64,000 nt of DNA from contig OZ024788.1 of NCBI GenBank assembly GCA_964017065.1, forward strand, positions 7,783,202 through 7,847,201, given 5' to 3'. A program made the position numbers and the translations under genes. Source of the DNA: Haliclona indistincta. Its lineage: Eukaryota > Porifera > Demospongiae > Haplosclerida > Chalinidae. Of this stretch, positions 12,101-24,700 are shown in pieces (positions within the stretch are counted from its first letter, which is position 1; each line of letters begins with the position of its first letter). The notes under the pieces were generated by a model. The model was given only the letters and a program-made list of their open reading frames with translations. It was not told where the DNA came from and ran no database searches.

Positions 12101-15100
12101 GATCAATAGTGAGTCCCAGCAGTTTAGAGAATGCTTGCTTGATGTCTAGAAATGCAATAGAGAGATTAAGTTTTTATTACCTGTACGTGTAACGTGCACG
12201 CGTAACGTGTAAAAGATCACGTGAGCGCTACAATAAGTGGGCTGGGCTGGCTTACCCGTTGATTTTACCCGTACAGTGCGTGTAGACCACTGTCTACAGG
12301 TTGGCAGTTTACCTGTGGATTTTGTTGCTCAAAGTTTCATCAATTCCACGTTTGTTACAGATGTATGTGTAGCTTGATTCCTGCTCTACATGCTCGACTT
12401 TTCGAAACGCCGATACGAGCTGTCCTTCGCCCGTACAAGTCGTCAGAGCAGGAACGACCATGGCTCACCAAACTGCTGGTTAGTTTGTCGAGCTACAAGC
12501 GTTTTGTTTACCCTTTGAACCATGCTCAACGCGAATCCTGGTCGTCTCTTGTCTTCTTAGCTACACACCCGAGCGCTCTGCTACATGCTCGAGTACAGGT
12601 ATTACCCGCTACGCCTGCAAAACTTAATCGCCGTTAGTAGCCTGCCTGTGACGTCTAACGCGAGTCTACGGGTTACACGTTACGCGTTCGTAAAACTTAA
12701 CCTCTCTAATAACATAAAGCTAACATGTAAATAACAAAAATAACACATAAAATGATTGCTAAACAGCACAAAGCACCTAACCCTAGTTATACAGTGCTGA
12801 TGGTCATTTCGAAAACAAAATTTTAGACCAATTGACAAGTAAATGTAGTGCCGAGATTAATATAGTTGTAGTTACAGTTGTTGTAAAAGCACCTGATGAT
12901 TCTGTGAAGTCAGAAGACTCCATTGACGGCAAGAGTTCATTGAGGTAGTCCAACCATGCCAGCTTGACCTTGTTGTTCATTGGTCGCTGAGCGTCCACAA
13001 GTATTCGACATAGTTCATGAAACTGCTTATCCACTTCAAACGCTTTTCTACAACGTCAATACAAAGCTTATTCACAATGCAAGTAGAAGAGTTAGTGCAA
13101 CATACAGGTAATGTAACTAAGCCTTACCTAACTTCCTCTAGTACAATTTGCAGCTTAAACTGCAGACTCTTCAAAATGTCAGTTCCTTGCTTGTGCAGTA
13201 GCTGTAACAGCATCAGGAACAACCAGTCGTCCATGTACTCACGATGGCACTCTATGAATCGAGTGAGAGTCTCCAAAAACATGCCGTAGACCTAGAGGAA
13301 TGAGTTGTGAAAATTAAAAATAAAGTAAAAAGAAACAGGCATCCTGACACATACCTTGGAGTGAGGTTCTGAAAACATTCTTTTGAAAACTTCTCTCACT
13401 TTTAACATGTCATTATGCCTGTAAATGGATAAATATTTAAAGGTACATGAGACATTGAGACTGACAGGTCAGTGAAACTATTCCAGATAATGATACATAT
13501 TTATTTTTTGCATACATGCATAATACTACCATGAATATTATACCAAGAACATGCAGTCAATAGTGTGATGAAGTCATGTTAGTATGCAGTTCACTCACGT
13601 CATAGGTCTCCCGGTCTCCATCAGCAAGTGAAGCTGAGCTATGCCGTCTCTTCTGTCGGACCACTGCCTGCTAGCACACAGCCTAACCAACTCATCCAGA
13701 TCCTGTGACACAGAGAACACTCTTTTACAGTGGAAATATTCACAAAGAAACACCACTGGAAATTCACTGCTAACCACAGGGGATTCTTGTATTCACAACT
13801 CACAACAGTGATTCATTTTCACAATATTATACAACAAGGTGAAATTCATTACAACAGGGCAACCAGAGGCTACATTTATAAACCAGCTGCATCACTACAC
13901 AACCACTAATACACGAGCAATGAGCCTACAGAATGAAACAGTGGTATATAGCACTGGTTGTCTATTCACACATGACACCTTCCCAATTCAGAATGGGATA
14001 GTGTGAGGTAAGTACACACATGTACCACTGTATAAATATGTATTACTGGAGATGAAAGGTTAGTTGTATATTATCTGTATAGAACAGCTATATAGTATAA
14101 TGACTAGTATAATATGCATACTGTAAGAGAACATGTATGTCTACAAGATGTCAACAAAAACACTACACAACTTACAGTGATTGGGTTAGGGAATTTAGCA
14201 CAGGCATACGGACTGATTGACATCTCTGATGATATAGAGAACGACGATCGCTCTGACGTGACACTGGCACAATCATCTTCATCGTCACCTCGGCCAGACA
14301 TCATGTCATGCTGACAGTGAATAGAGAAAGGTCAACACAGCAACCACAGTTTGATTAACTGAACTTACAATACTCATATTACGCAGCGACTCAGTTGTCA
14401 GAGCTACATGTCGACTCCGAGGCATACTGGCTCCCTTTGGTACAACTCTCACTGGACTAGACTCTCTACTATTGACTGGACTAGTACGAGCAGACCTTGA
14501 AGCACGGACTGGTGTACGAGGCCGTTTGAATTCTGACACCACCTGAGGCTTTGTCTTCTTAGCAGTACTAGCAGCACCACTGCGAGAAGGAGGGCGAATA
14601 GGAGTTGCAGTAGGTGGAGAAGATGCTAGATTCTCAGTTGAACGACTGATAGATCGAGCAGCAGCCGAGAGAGAGTTTGTACTGGACCCCTGTCCATGGT
14701 TGGATGTGGTAGAGCGTATAGTGGGCGGCCGGACCTTGATGGAAGGCGGTTTGCCTAAAACAGCACTGGCACTTGGAGGACGAGGAGGAAGGTGGTCAAT
14801 CGAATTTGAATAATCCACTCTCACCAGCTCTACAAGTATAATATAACATGTGTGTGTAAATTAATGATATACACGTAGAAAGTGCTAGCTGTAGTGAGTG
14901 AGTGAGTTACAATATGGCGGGAAATTTTCGCGGGAGAAAATTTCTTGAGATAGAGCATTTCGCGAATACTATTTTCGCGAATCAGCGCTATTGCCCTATC
15001 TTTGTCAACAAAAAGACATTCGCGGATAATATTTTCGCAAATAGCCTGTAATTCGCGAAATTTTCTCCCGTGAAAATTCTCCATTATACAGTACACTATA

Positions 15101-18100
15101 CCTGGTTGAGCATTCGGTTTCCTGATAATCTTCAGTCTAAAAGGATCAGGTAGTAACATAGCTAAGTAATGGACAGTACATGTAGCTACATACTTTGGTG
15201 ATATGGTCGTGTTTCTTGATACAGACTGATCTCCACCGCCGTTCCTCTCATTGGTCAGTAGTTTTTGCTGCTGCGAGTCACATGATTCAAATATACGATT
15301 GGCTTCAGCAGGAAAATGAGCATGGTAGGCCCAGTATACTCTATGAATACAAATAAACAAATAAGTTATTTCTTCTATAAGAGGTTTGGATGTCGATATT
15401 CGTATATTCGTAATAACAGAAGCCTTCCAAAGGTTAGAACTACACGATGAACAGCTAATAGGTCATAACAGCAATTTTTGGGGGAAATTTCCCTTTAGCT
15501 TATAATACATGTTTACAAATTCAACATTTCGTGTCTTAAATTTCACATTTGCTAAAACTTGTAAAATTCGTTCCCTGAAAATTATACCATATATAGTAGC
15601 AGCTCTATACATGTATTCTATAGCGCATACTAACTTCCTCATGTGTTTTCGAGCGGAAGTATCAGCATCTTTCAGTCCTTTAGTCAGAGACTCTTCAATC
15701 AGTGACATTTGTTTCTCCAGCATACTGGGCTCCCATGCAAGCACGGCCTGGCTCACTAGCTCAGCACAGCAGCGACGAGAGATGGGAGACTTTGAGGTAT
15801 TGAAAGTTTGCAAGAGAGGAATGAGATGCCGGTGATGGGGAGAGTGCTGGAGAAAGAAATGCTTTGTTATTGTGGTAATAATTATTGTAATTCTGTTGAT
15901 ATTGTCTAAAACAACAAAACATACAATTGCACTATACTCTAGACACAGTCAAAAAATCTTTGTTATCTGTGTTTTGACTACAAGTATTGATAGCACATGA
16001 TAACAGGTACAAATGCATCTCATGGTCATCTGGTGATACATCAGCAGATGAATACTTAAATCAAATTTTCAGCCAATCCAAGTTGTGCAACAGTGTGTGT
16101 GTGATGTAACTGATACATATTACATCTCTTAGCAACATTAACAGGCATTGCAAGATTAAATGTAAACTGATTATTGCTCTGTGCAAGTTTAGTTACATAG
16201 TTTCAGAAATCTACCAGCAAGAACTATTGTTCATCCAAGTAACATGAACATGTAAAAAGTGTTAACAAACCTTGATGATGAAGATGATGCATAAATTAGC
16301 AGATGAGGACATCACTTTAGCAGAGTTAGGCAGTAAAGCGACCAACTGTGGAAGCAGCTGTTCCACAAATTGAGCTAGCTCTGTCCCCAAGTGGACACAT
16401 AGACAGCTCAGAGTGACAGCTGCCTCGCGTACCACCTGGAACAAATCAACAATGTGTCACATTAGAAGGTGCTATGATTCAACAAGCTGACCTGGGATCT
16501 CAGATCTTTCAATGAGTCTCTCATAGCACGCTCAAGCGGCCGAAGAAGAGCAACAAAAGACGAATTATCGACAATATCACTTTGGATAAGAGCTCGTAGT
16601 TCCTTCAGCGCTGTGACCCTGACTGTCCAGTTGTTTTTCATGTTAACTAGCGTCTGTTCAATACTACTCATGGTCTTCTCGACATCGGCTGCTGTGAATA
16701 TCTGCAATAATCAGAGGCAAACATTCTATGAGCACAGGATTACTTCAAAGCAGAGGCCTGGGCCTCGTTTTAAGAATAATTCATGAGCAAATTATTTATT
16801 TATTTCTTTTGCTTGGAACATTTGACAGCAATGACCATACAGCACAGAATTCGCTAAGTATTAGTTATTGCCCTCACGCGAGGGAATTAACCGACATTAA
16901 TGACCGCGGGAAAGTCGGTTGCCCGAGTAACGGTCGAGGGCGCAGCCCGAGACTGTACGAGGGCAACCGACTTTCCCGAGGTCATTAATGTCGGTTAATG
17001 CCCGAGTTGTGCAGGGCAATAAATGATTTATTACATAGTTCATCACTGTGACTCTGAGCGCATGCAATAACATCGCGAATTTTTTAACTCGCAAAGACGC
17101 AACGGTCTGTTGTTATAGGAGCCGCTACGCGCGGTCAATAACCTACATTAATGCCCTCGAATAGAGCAATCCGATTGGTCAAAGATGACGTACTATGTAA
17201 TAAGAAGCATTACAACATGTGTCTCTACATAGCCAGCGAATTGTGACAAAATCTGCAAAGCTGTTGTAACAATACTTTTAAAAGTGCCCTCCTGCTAAAA
17301 AGCACCATTGTCAATGGGATCCCTTTTAAACATTTCCTTGAGTCGTGAGTTATCATCAATAAAGGTACAAAGACCAGTGATAATGTACAATATAAATAGT
17401 GTATTTGGCTTACGTTCAGATGTGGCGTGTCATTGAATCCTTGTGCAAAGTGCTCTGTGTCAAGGGCGCCCTTGCTCTTGGTAGTGGTGATAGTTGGGTT
17501 AGAGGTGGTAGCATGCTTAGTGAGACTGGGAGAAGAGGAAGACCCCATAGGCTCACAGTCAGTATTCTGTGTGAAGAATAAAACTATACTGTTTTGAGAA
17601 TAATGAGTGGTATTGTACCTCGGCACTAATTTCATCACTGTGACCACCATGATTAACATTGTTTGAACTGACATCAATTTCATCGAATCTACTAAACAAC
17701 TGTTGCAACTTTGCTGGTGGAAGGCCTCGCTTTCCCAGATCGACTCGAACCTTGACACCAACATGATGGTATATGTCAACCAGGCTGTCTATAGCAGCTG
17801 TGCGAACTTGAACATTAGCATCACCAAGAAGGTCACATATTTTGCCGATGAACTTGCCTACTGATACTTGACCTGAGCCAAAACTGAAGAAAACAACAGA
17901 ATTTAATACTTAAATGTTCCTATAGTACTCACAAATCTAGTGTTCTGCTAAGACACTTGAGACCTTGCTCCTTCACTCTCCAGTTCTTGTGAGCTAAGGT
18001 GCCATCCATCACCTTGTCGAGGAACACCTGTGATACAAAATAATTGTAACTATGAAGTCATGATTGTGTTGTAGGAATATATAATACTAAGGCGGCGTTC

Positions 18101-21100
18101 ACACGTGTCCGCTTCAAAAGTTACCGGTATCAGGTATTCGTTTTCTTCAAAGAATGTACAGTGTTCACACGTATCCGTGTACACCGAAACTACTACTACT
18201 ACTACTAGAGCCTGGGTACGAGGCTACAGCCAAGCATGCATGCCTCCCAAGCGCGCGAGCACACGATAATCACGTGCGCAGCGTGCTAGTGGCTCTAAGT
18301 ATTCGGATTCCCTGTTCACACGGCACATCGACTCTGATTTCAAGGTCTCCACTAAAGTCTCCGGATACAAACGTACCTGGATTCAGTATCCGTTTTCATT
18401 GGATACGTGTGACGAGAGGCCTAAACGGATAGAAATGTACCCAGGTTTCCGTGAATCCGGAGCCGTGTGAACGCCACCTAATTATAGCACTCTAGTTATC
18501 CTGAGACTATGGTATACTACCTGAGGTGAAGACACGGCATCTTGCAGAATCTGTTGGATCAGTAACTGGGTCTTCTCTCTCACTTGATCTTTAGCATCTC
18601 CAAGTCTCTCTCGAATTGGAGGGAATACTGACAGTCAGACAGAGAAAGAGAGAGAGAGAGAGATAGAAAGAGAGAGAGAGAAAAAGAGAGAGAGAGAGAG
18701 AGAGAGATGATTTAATTTAGCAGTGTTACGTACTAGTGTGAGTAAATATAATTGCATTAGTGCATATTTGTACTAGACAAAATATTAAAACTTTGATGTT
18801 AAAGGAGACAATAATGAGATCTTCAACTGCAAACAGAACACATAGAGTATATGTATACTGCATGGTATGGTATTGGTACTGTACATTATACATTGTACGC
18901 TTGTATTGTGATGCTAGTACAGTTGCATATATTTACACAACTTGCTAATGTGTAAAATCACAAACTTAGTACGATACTGCATGATGATAGGAGTTGAGCC
19001 TGAGTGAGGACAGTTTGATCACTATGGCGACTAATTATTACGCACATGAAGCTAACAAACATTATCCCTAATGGCAGGAAATGCTCAAGTGCTTCAAGTG
19101 TTGCTAGCTATGCATGTACAGTTTGCTACTTTTGTAAGTAACAAAATCGGTATCTTAATAATTATTATTGAACGTGCGGTTATACCTTACAAGCTAACAA
19201 GTGCTCTCTACACTTAATACATTGTACTGATAACAAAGACATTATTCCCTGGAGTAAATCCTAAACATACAGACACATCTGCTATTGTCAATCTGCTTGT
19301 ATGCTGGCAGGTCAGAAATGATACTCATTACAGGCTAAATGTACAAGAAAAATAATCAAATGTTTGAATCTATAAACAGGGCATAGCATCACTGTGGTGA
19401 TTCAATATCCAATTAGTTTGACTACCTAACTTTTAAGGTCCATGTTTGTGGTGTAAGCAGCCATGTGCACTTTCAAAACTTCGGCAAATATACGGTTGCC
19501 TCAGTAATATTTATTGCTGTTTGAGTTGATTGTATTTATGTTATTCGTTGTAAAAATATTTTTGTGGGTAGAATCAACCACGAAAATAAAACACGCGAAA
19601 ATGTTGTAACAGCGAAAATTTTATGCACGTGCATGCCGAGTTGTATGCTGGAAGTTTGTGCTAGAGAGCTTGACTTCAGCTGAAATACTGTCTGTCTGGA
19701 GTTACTTTTAGCCAGCGACGGTGAGCAGCCTCTTACTTTGCTGTGGGGAATGATCACCAGTGCCTGAGCACCAGCGTCTTGGTCTGGCGAACAAATGAGC
19801 AGGACCTGTTCATCCAGTTGGCTCCTACACTCTTGTATACACAATAACCACGAATGCAAGCATCATCACAGCTGTCAGCAGCAACAGTCATATAATCTAT
19901 GGTCTTGTATAGAAGCTCCATAATGCATTGATAAAAATAATTTCGATGTTAAAAATTTTGTTACACGAAAATTTCCCAATTTACGGTATATAAATTATGT
20001 CAATGTCATAGTAATATACTATAACATAGCAGAAATTTATTACAAGCTCAGTTGCTAGGCACTTGGTGACCCTGGTTTGAAAAATTTATTAATATTTACA
20101 GGTATCACACAACTCAACACCAAGTAATAAATGAACAATACACGTAAACCATTATTGAACTCTGATGAAAGTGCAAGTATCCTTTCAAATGGTATGAGGC
20201 GAGGCTACTGGTATTTGATATTATACAACACTTTATGTAGTACAAGCACATACTGCGCATAGGACAACATACTTACCATACTTTGAATGCAATTATTTTC
20301 TAAAAGAGCATTCGCGACAAGCGTATGCTATTGTTCCAGTGACAAAATGCATGTCTAACAGGCACAGCATGATGTAGAATACAGTATCGCCCAAGCAGCA
20401 ATGTACTATACATGTACAACGTGTACCTCTTGTGAACACATTATGAAGCAAACTATATTTTGCAGCAATGATGTAGAATACAGTATCGCCCAAGCAGCAA
20501 TGTACTATACATGTACAACGTGTACCTCTTGTGAACACATTTATATGAAGCATACTATATTTTGCAGCAATGATGTAGAATACAGTATCGCCCAAGCAGC
20601 AATGTACTATACATGTACAACGTGTACCTCTTGTGAACACATTTATATGAAGCATACTATATTTTGCAGCAATGATGTAGAATACAGTATCGCCCAAGCA
20701 GCTATGTACTATACATGTACAACGTGTACCTCTTGTGAACACATTTATATGAAGCATACTATATTTTGCAGCAATGATGTAGAATACAGTATCGCCCAAG
20801 CAGCTATGTACTATACATGTACAACGTGTACCTCTTGTGAAAACATACTGTATTTTGCACCACAAAAGAGCTCGGACTCATACAGCAATCAAGTAACGTA
20901 CACAGTGGGTCTGTCTAGTGGAGCATATCCAATAAGCACAATCGACTAAAATGAACTGGTTTTATATGAACACCAGTTCATCTGTTTCTGCAAACGTGCA
21001 CTAGAATTTTATAGTAGCCTTGTACTTTAAACTAGCATCAACATCCAATACAGTATTATGCAAAACAGTTGCTTAAGCTGAACTAGCCATTGACTTGGTA

Positions 21101-21530
21101 CAATAACACGACAAGCTGTACTACAACTAGTATTATACTACCAGTATATACCTGTCGATATGTGCGGCCTAAACCGTTCTTTCATCCGAGTCACCAGCAG
21201 TGTAACAATCTCCATAGCAGATGTACTGACCTACAAAACAATATATCATAAGGGGAATTTTGAACATTACGACTCAGACTCAAAGACACCACAAGCTAGG
21301 TTAGCACTAATTAGAATGCATGACACAGCAACATTTCAAACTTAAATATCCCACACCTTGAAGTGACTGGAACCCATCCAGGCTGCTAAACCAGCTATTA
21401 GAGTGTCTAAGTCTTGAAATTCTTCCGGGATGTTGTTTTCATCTCTGAAATACTCTAAGACTCTGTCCCCAGTAGTCAAACGTCTTTGCGTTTCCGTAGA
21501 TAATACATCTGTTAGTAGTTTCTCCTCCAT
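9197..21530 (-). CDS. CLASP: CLASP (CLIP-associating, microtubule plus-end stabilising protein)
   Basis: Predicted 1,395 aa from 26 exons: 21357-21530, 21152-21230, 18521-18627, 17933-18027, 17619-17883, 17414-17566, 16492-16701, 16271-16435, 15635-15846, 15194-15340, 15102-15136, 14369-14829, 14176-14310, 13599-13702, 13355-13418, 13128-13291, 12893-13047, 11895-12145, 11520-11782, 11205-11437, 10521-10575, 10005-10122, 9614-9895, 9491-9559, 9320-9436, 9197-9271 (4,188 nt). TOG1 (about 1-240) contains RLGDAKDQVRE and LLGDANVQVRTAAIDSLVD. TOG2 is about 292-536, then a basic Ser/Arg/Pro linker. TOG3 (about 747-992) starts with LCASRQWSDRRDGI. A second linker carries two EB1-binding SxIP motifs (SRIPTPS, SRIPLPR, about 1047 and 1063). 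The C-terminal CLIP/kinetochore-binding TOG-like domain (about 1158-1395) has VRKAGVFCLVAIYSIVGENL near its end. CLASPs promote microtubule rescue at spindle, cortex and kinetochores. Introns hold several MITEs and a minisatellite. The first exon faces separase head to head. Confidence 0.94.
10286..10342. repeat. Three-copy 19-bp tandem repeat
   Basis: GCCAACAGAGCAGC plus a short TTACT/CTACT spacer is repeated three times within a CLASP intron. Confidence 0.7.
10627..11164. mobile_element. 538-bp terminal-inverted-repeat element in a CLASP intron
   Basis: Inverted ends of about 25 bp (TACTGTATAGCCGGTTATTT versus TACCGTATGGCCGGTTATTT on the other strand), with further CGAAAAT-rich inverted sub-repeats just inside. 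It makes up most of the 629-bp intron between exons 10521-10575 and 11205-11437. No transposase ORF is present. Confidence 0.8.
12161..12707. mobile_element. Terminal-inverted-repeat element in a CLASP intron
   Basis: Ends AGAGATTAAGTTTTTA and, on the other strand, AGAGAGGTTAAGTTTTACG, with an inverted ACGCGTAACGTGTA-type sequence just inside. The element starts about 15 nt from the acceptor of the CLASP exon at 11895-12145, so its end contributes to the pyrimidine tract. Confidence 0.7.
14908..15093. mobile_element. Foldback MITE, family B, copy 1
   Basis: Near-palindromic element with ends of the GGGAGAAAATTTC type in a CLASP intron. The core CAGCGCTATTGCCCTATCTT is shared, in the opposite orientation, with the copy at 24125-24304. 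Confidence 0.75.
16865..17022. mobile_element. Palindromic element in a CLASP intron
   Basis: Long inverted arms (TTATTGCCC outer ends; ACCGACATTAATGACC and GGGAAAGTCGGTTGCCC inner) form an almost complete hairpin. No coding capacity. Confidence 0.75.
18091..18478. mobile_element. Harbinger-like MITE with TAA target duplication
   Basis: Inverted ends GGCGGCGTTCACACG / GGTGGCGTTCACACG flanked by TAA on both sides (18088-18090 and 18479-18481). A 3-bp T-A-rich target duplication is typical of PIF/Harbinger elements. Inside a CLASP intron. Confidence 0.7.
18636..18708. repeat. (GA)n-rich simple repeat
   Basis: Low-complexity AGAGAG tract with AAA and AT interruptions, immediately upstream (on the minus strand) of the CLASP exon at 18521-18627. 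Confidence 0.9.
20371..20850. repeat. 102-bp minisatellite, about five copies
   Basis: Units start with GATGTAGAATACAGTATCGC at about 20371, 20470, 20572, 20674 and 20776 (spacing 99, 102, 102, 102). The unit contains the palindrome TACATGTA. It lies in the 2.5-kb CLASP intron 2. Because 102 is divisible by 3, long ORFs appear on both strands, but nothing supports translation. Confidence 0.9.
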
Positions 21531-21741
21531 TGGCTATAATCCTTCTGCCAGATAACGAAGGAGAGTGGGAAACCGCTCTTTGAATAGGAACGGCCGGACG
21601 AGCAGACCTGAGAAAATTTAACGAATAACCGCGCCTACTTAGAAATTTCGCCCACGTCCTGTTCGCGCGTTATCAAGTTGCTCTAATTGAACGTGAAAGA
21701 AATGTTAAACTTTGGCGGGAAAGAGATGGTGAAGACGAGAA
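21531..21741. promoter_or_regulatory. Shared divergent upstream region of CLASP and separase
   Basis: 211 bp between two start codons on opposite strands. It contains TTTGGCGGGAAA (21711-21722), a close match to the E2F consensus; a TTTCGCCC near 21646; and CTTTGAAT near 21578, which holds the TTTGAA core of a CHR element. E2F plus CHR sites are the usual inputs for cell-cycle genes under the DREAM/MuvB complexes. There is no TATA box close to either ATG. Promoter activity itself is inferred. Confidence 0.6.
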
Positions 21742-24700
21742 ATGGAAGGAAAGAGGCTGCTGGAATACATCAAGGATCTGAAGGATGTACCTAAGCTTCC
21801 TAAAGCCATCCGAGTGAGTAGAAACCTTTATCAATCTGTGTTTATACACACACTGAACAAGTGATGCGAGATGGTCGCTTGGATCCATAATCCATGGAAA
21901 ACATGAAATTACGTTCTCTTTATTACTATAGAATTATTTGAACCCTTTGTTCCAGTCTGCCCACTCTAAAGACGATGATAAGTACAGTACGTTTGCTCTC
22001 AAAGCTACCAAGGAATGTATCAAGAGCCTTTCATTTGGCAAGCATACACAAACACTCCTTGAGGTTGCAATGATATGCATGGAAGCTGTGAAAAATAGGG
22101 AAAGAGAAACGTCGTTGAACACCGAGAGGTTGCTGGTCATTCTTGTATCCCAGTGTGTGAAGATTGGAGAAGTTGACAAGAGCATGAGATGCTGTGTACT
22201 AGTGACAGAGAGACTTTGCAAGGAACAACAGGAAGATGCCGTGATGTTGTTAAGGAATACCGCTGATCTCATGTGGAGCTTAGCTGCACAGGTTGAACAG
22301 CGCCATAACATGCCCGAGAAAGTATTACAACTACGCCAGCAGTCACTATTAACATTGTTAACAGCAAAACCTGATTTTGGCCTATTTACTTCCAGAGCAA
22401 TAAAGACAGACAACTTGTTTCGGAAGATCAAATGTGAGGCTGTTCCTGCATTTGTCTCGCTACACAACACTCTTCTGTCGCATGAGTTTGTGAAAAAGTC
22501 TTTCTCTGCTGCACTTGTATGTGACGATCTTGGTCACATTCACATGTGGTTACTGCAAGCAGCCAAGAGCAAATTGAGTAGATTTGACAACGCTTCATCT
22601 CTTCTTGAAAAGCATCTTCGCAGCTGTCGTCACAAGCACTCATGTGAACTGTTTCTTCAAGAATTGTCATGGTTGTCATTGCACATTCCCAGTGTGCCTC
22701 CTTCTACTGAATCAGAATGGGTTTCCACGGTCATAAAGTGTTCTTCTCGTCTGTCGTCTGTAAATCACGACCTAACATCTGTCCAGTTACCACGGATTGT
22801 AGAGGCTGTCGATCATTTCACTACAGCACTTCGAACTGTCCGAAAAAAATGGAAGGAAAAAGAAAAGGAATCTTTTTTACCGTCTTCTGTTTTTCCACCG
22901 TTGAAGCAGCTGTCGACTAGCTATGTCAAATGGATGGATAGATTCATGAAGACACAACTTGCTACTCTCTCAAAAGCAGGAAAGAAGGAAAGTGAAGGAG
23001 AAGGGGTTGTCGGTAAGATAGCATCTTGCCAGCTCTCTTGCTTGAGTCTAGCCAATGATGCATTGTTAGATTCCTTGCTTGATAAAAGAGATGAGATAGA
23101 GTTACCTCGACACAAACCTCTTACTGTTTCTCGACCTCATCCTAAAGCGGTTCTTGCCAATGAGTGTCTACCTCTCATAAAGCAGTCACACAACATTCTG
23201 TCGTCAGCCCCTTCTTCTGTGCGCATCGTGGAACATCGGTGGGTCGGAACGGATGCATACAATCTCGGAGTGACCCTTCACGATGAGGGACTGACTGAGC
23301 AAGCCGTCAGTCTTCTGGAACTAGCATGTAAAGATCTCACCTTATGGTGTAAGCACAAGGGTGACACTGCTCATGCTGAGGTAACCATACACCTGATACT
23401 GTACATGACTTTGAAAACTTTTTCTTAGGTAAAGCTTATCAAGAAATACTATCTTTTATCTGATTGTTATCAGACGCTGCATCGCTATGGTGATGCTTTA
23501 GTTACCATAGCTAATGCACTTGCATCACTACCGACTGATCAGAATGAGTATGTGACACTTCTTGTGTCACAGCATGTTAGAGTCAAATCCAACATGGTCA
23601 AGAGTGGTCATACTGACTCGGTGATTATGAAAAGGTGTGTATGTGCAGAGTACGTGTACTTGTATAATGTAATTTTTATTTAGGACTATCATTGACATTG
23701 CTTCTGAAAAGAGAAGTTTTAGTGACCACACAAAAGCAGTATTCTTGGAAGAAGAACTAAGACAATACAAGCAGCACTCTACAAGGTAAAAATGATGTGA
23801 AAATTGACAGCAATGATTGTACTTTTTCTTGTTACAGACAGCGTCTTCCTGATGCACACCTTGCAGTTGCTAATGCCCTTCATTCTCTCTACTCATCTCG
23901 ACCAAACCATCAGCACGATCAGGCTCGGATACTCATTGAACTTGCTACTCTCTGTAGCCGTACTCACAACGATGTCTCCTGCTCTCTGCGCTATGTGGAA
24001 CAAGCCATTGAAATGCTTCGAACAGATGCTGTGGTGTGTGACAGTGAGTGCGTGAGACTAGATCAGCTAGCAACTGCCTACTTGTGGAAAGCAACGTTTG
24101 TTCATGAGTCTAAAGTTAGGTAAGATACTTTATAGCGGAAAATTTTCACGAATTCCGCGAATTACAGGCTATTCACAAAAATATTATCAGCGAATGTCTT
24201 GTTTTTGTTGACAAAGATAAGGGCAATAGCGCTGATTCGTGAAAATATTCGTCTTATATCATTCACGAAAATTTTCTCCTATGAAAATTTCCTGCAATAC
24301 AGTAGTGTTTCGTACATAGAATGAGCGATGTAAAGTTTACTGCATGCTTTACACGTTATGTCTTGTTTAGGAGCTGTGAGGGTGTGGATGTTCTTAGTGA
24401 TGGTGATCTACCCAGTGCTCTAACAACAGCAATGCTGAATGAGGAAGTAGAGGAGTGCCTGGAAACAGCTATTACTTGCTGGGAAGAATGTGTAAAGAAG
24501 ATGAATGATCATGGCCTTGTACCTGTGAGTTAGATGATAACCACCATTCTAGTGGGTAATTTTTGCGGAGTTAAATTTTCACATTTTTTCATAGATTTTG
24601 CTTGAGCCACGAAAACAAAACGCGCAAATCTTTCTGGGATCGATTAAAAAAAGCTTAAGTACTCAATTCGCGAAAAATTAGCCACGAGAAAATTACTCGG

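Noticed and set aside
20293..20949. 182- and 190-codon ORFs on opposite strands
   Set aside because: Created by the 102-bp period of a minisatellite in an intron; there is no protein similarity.
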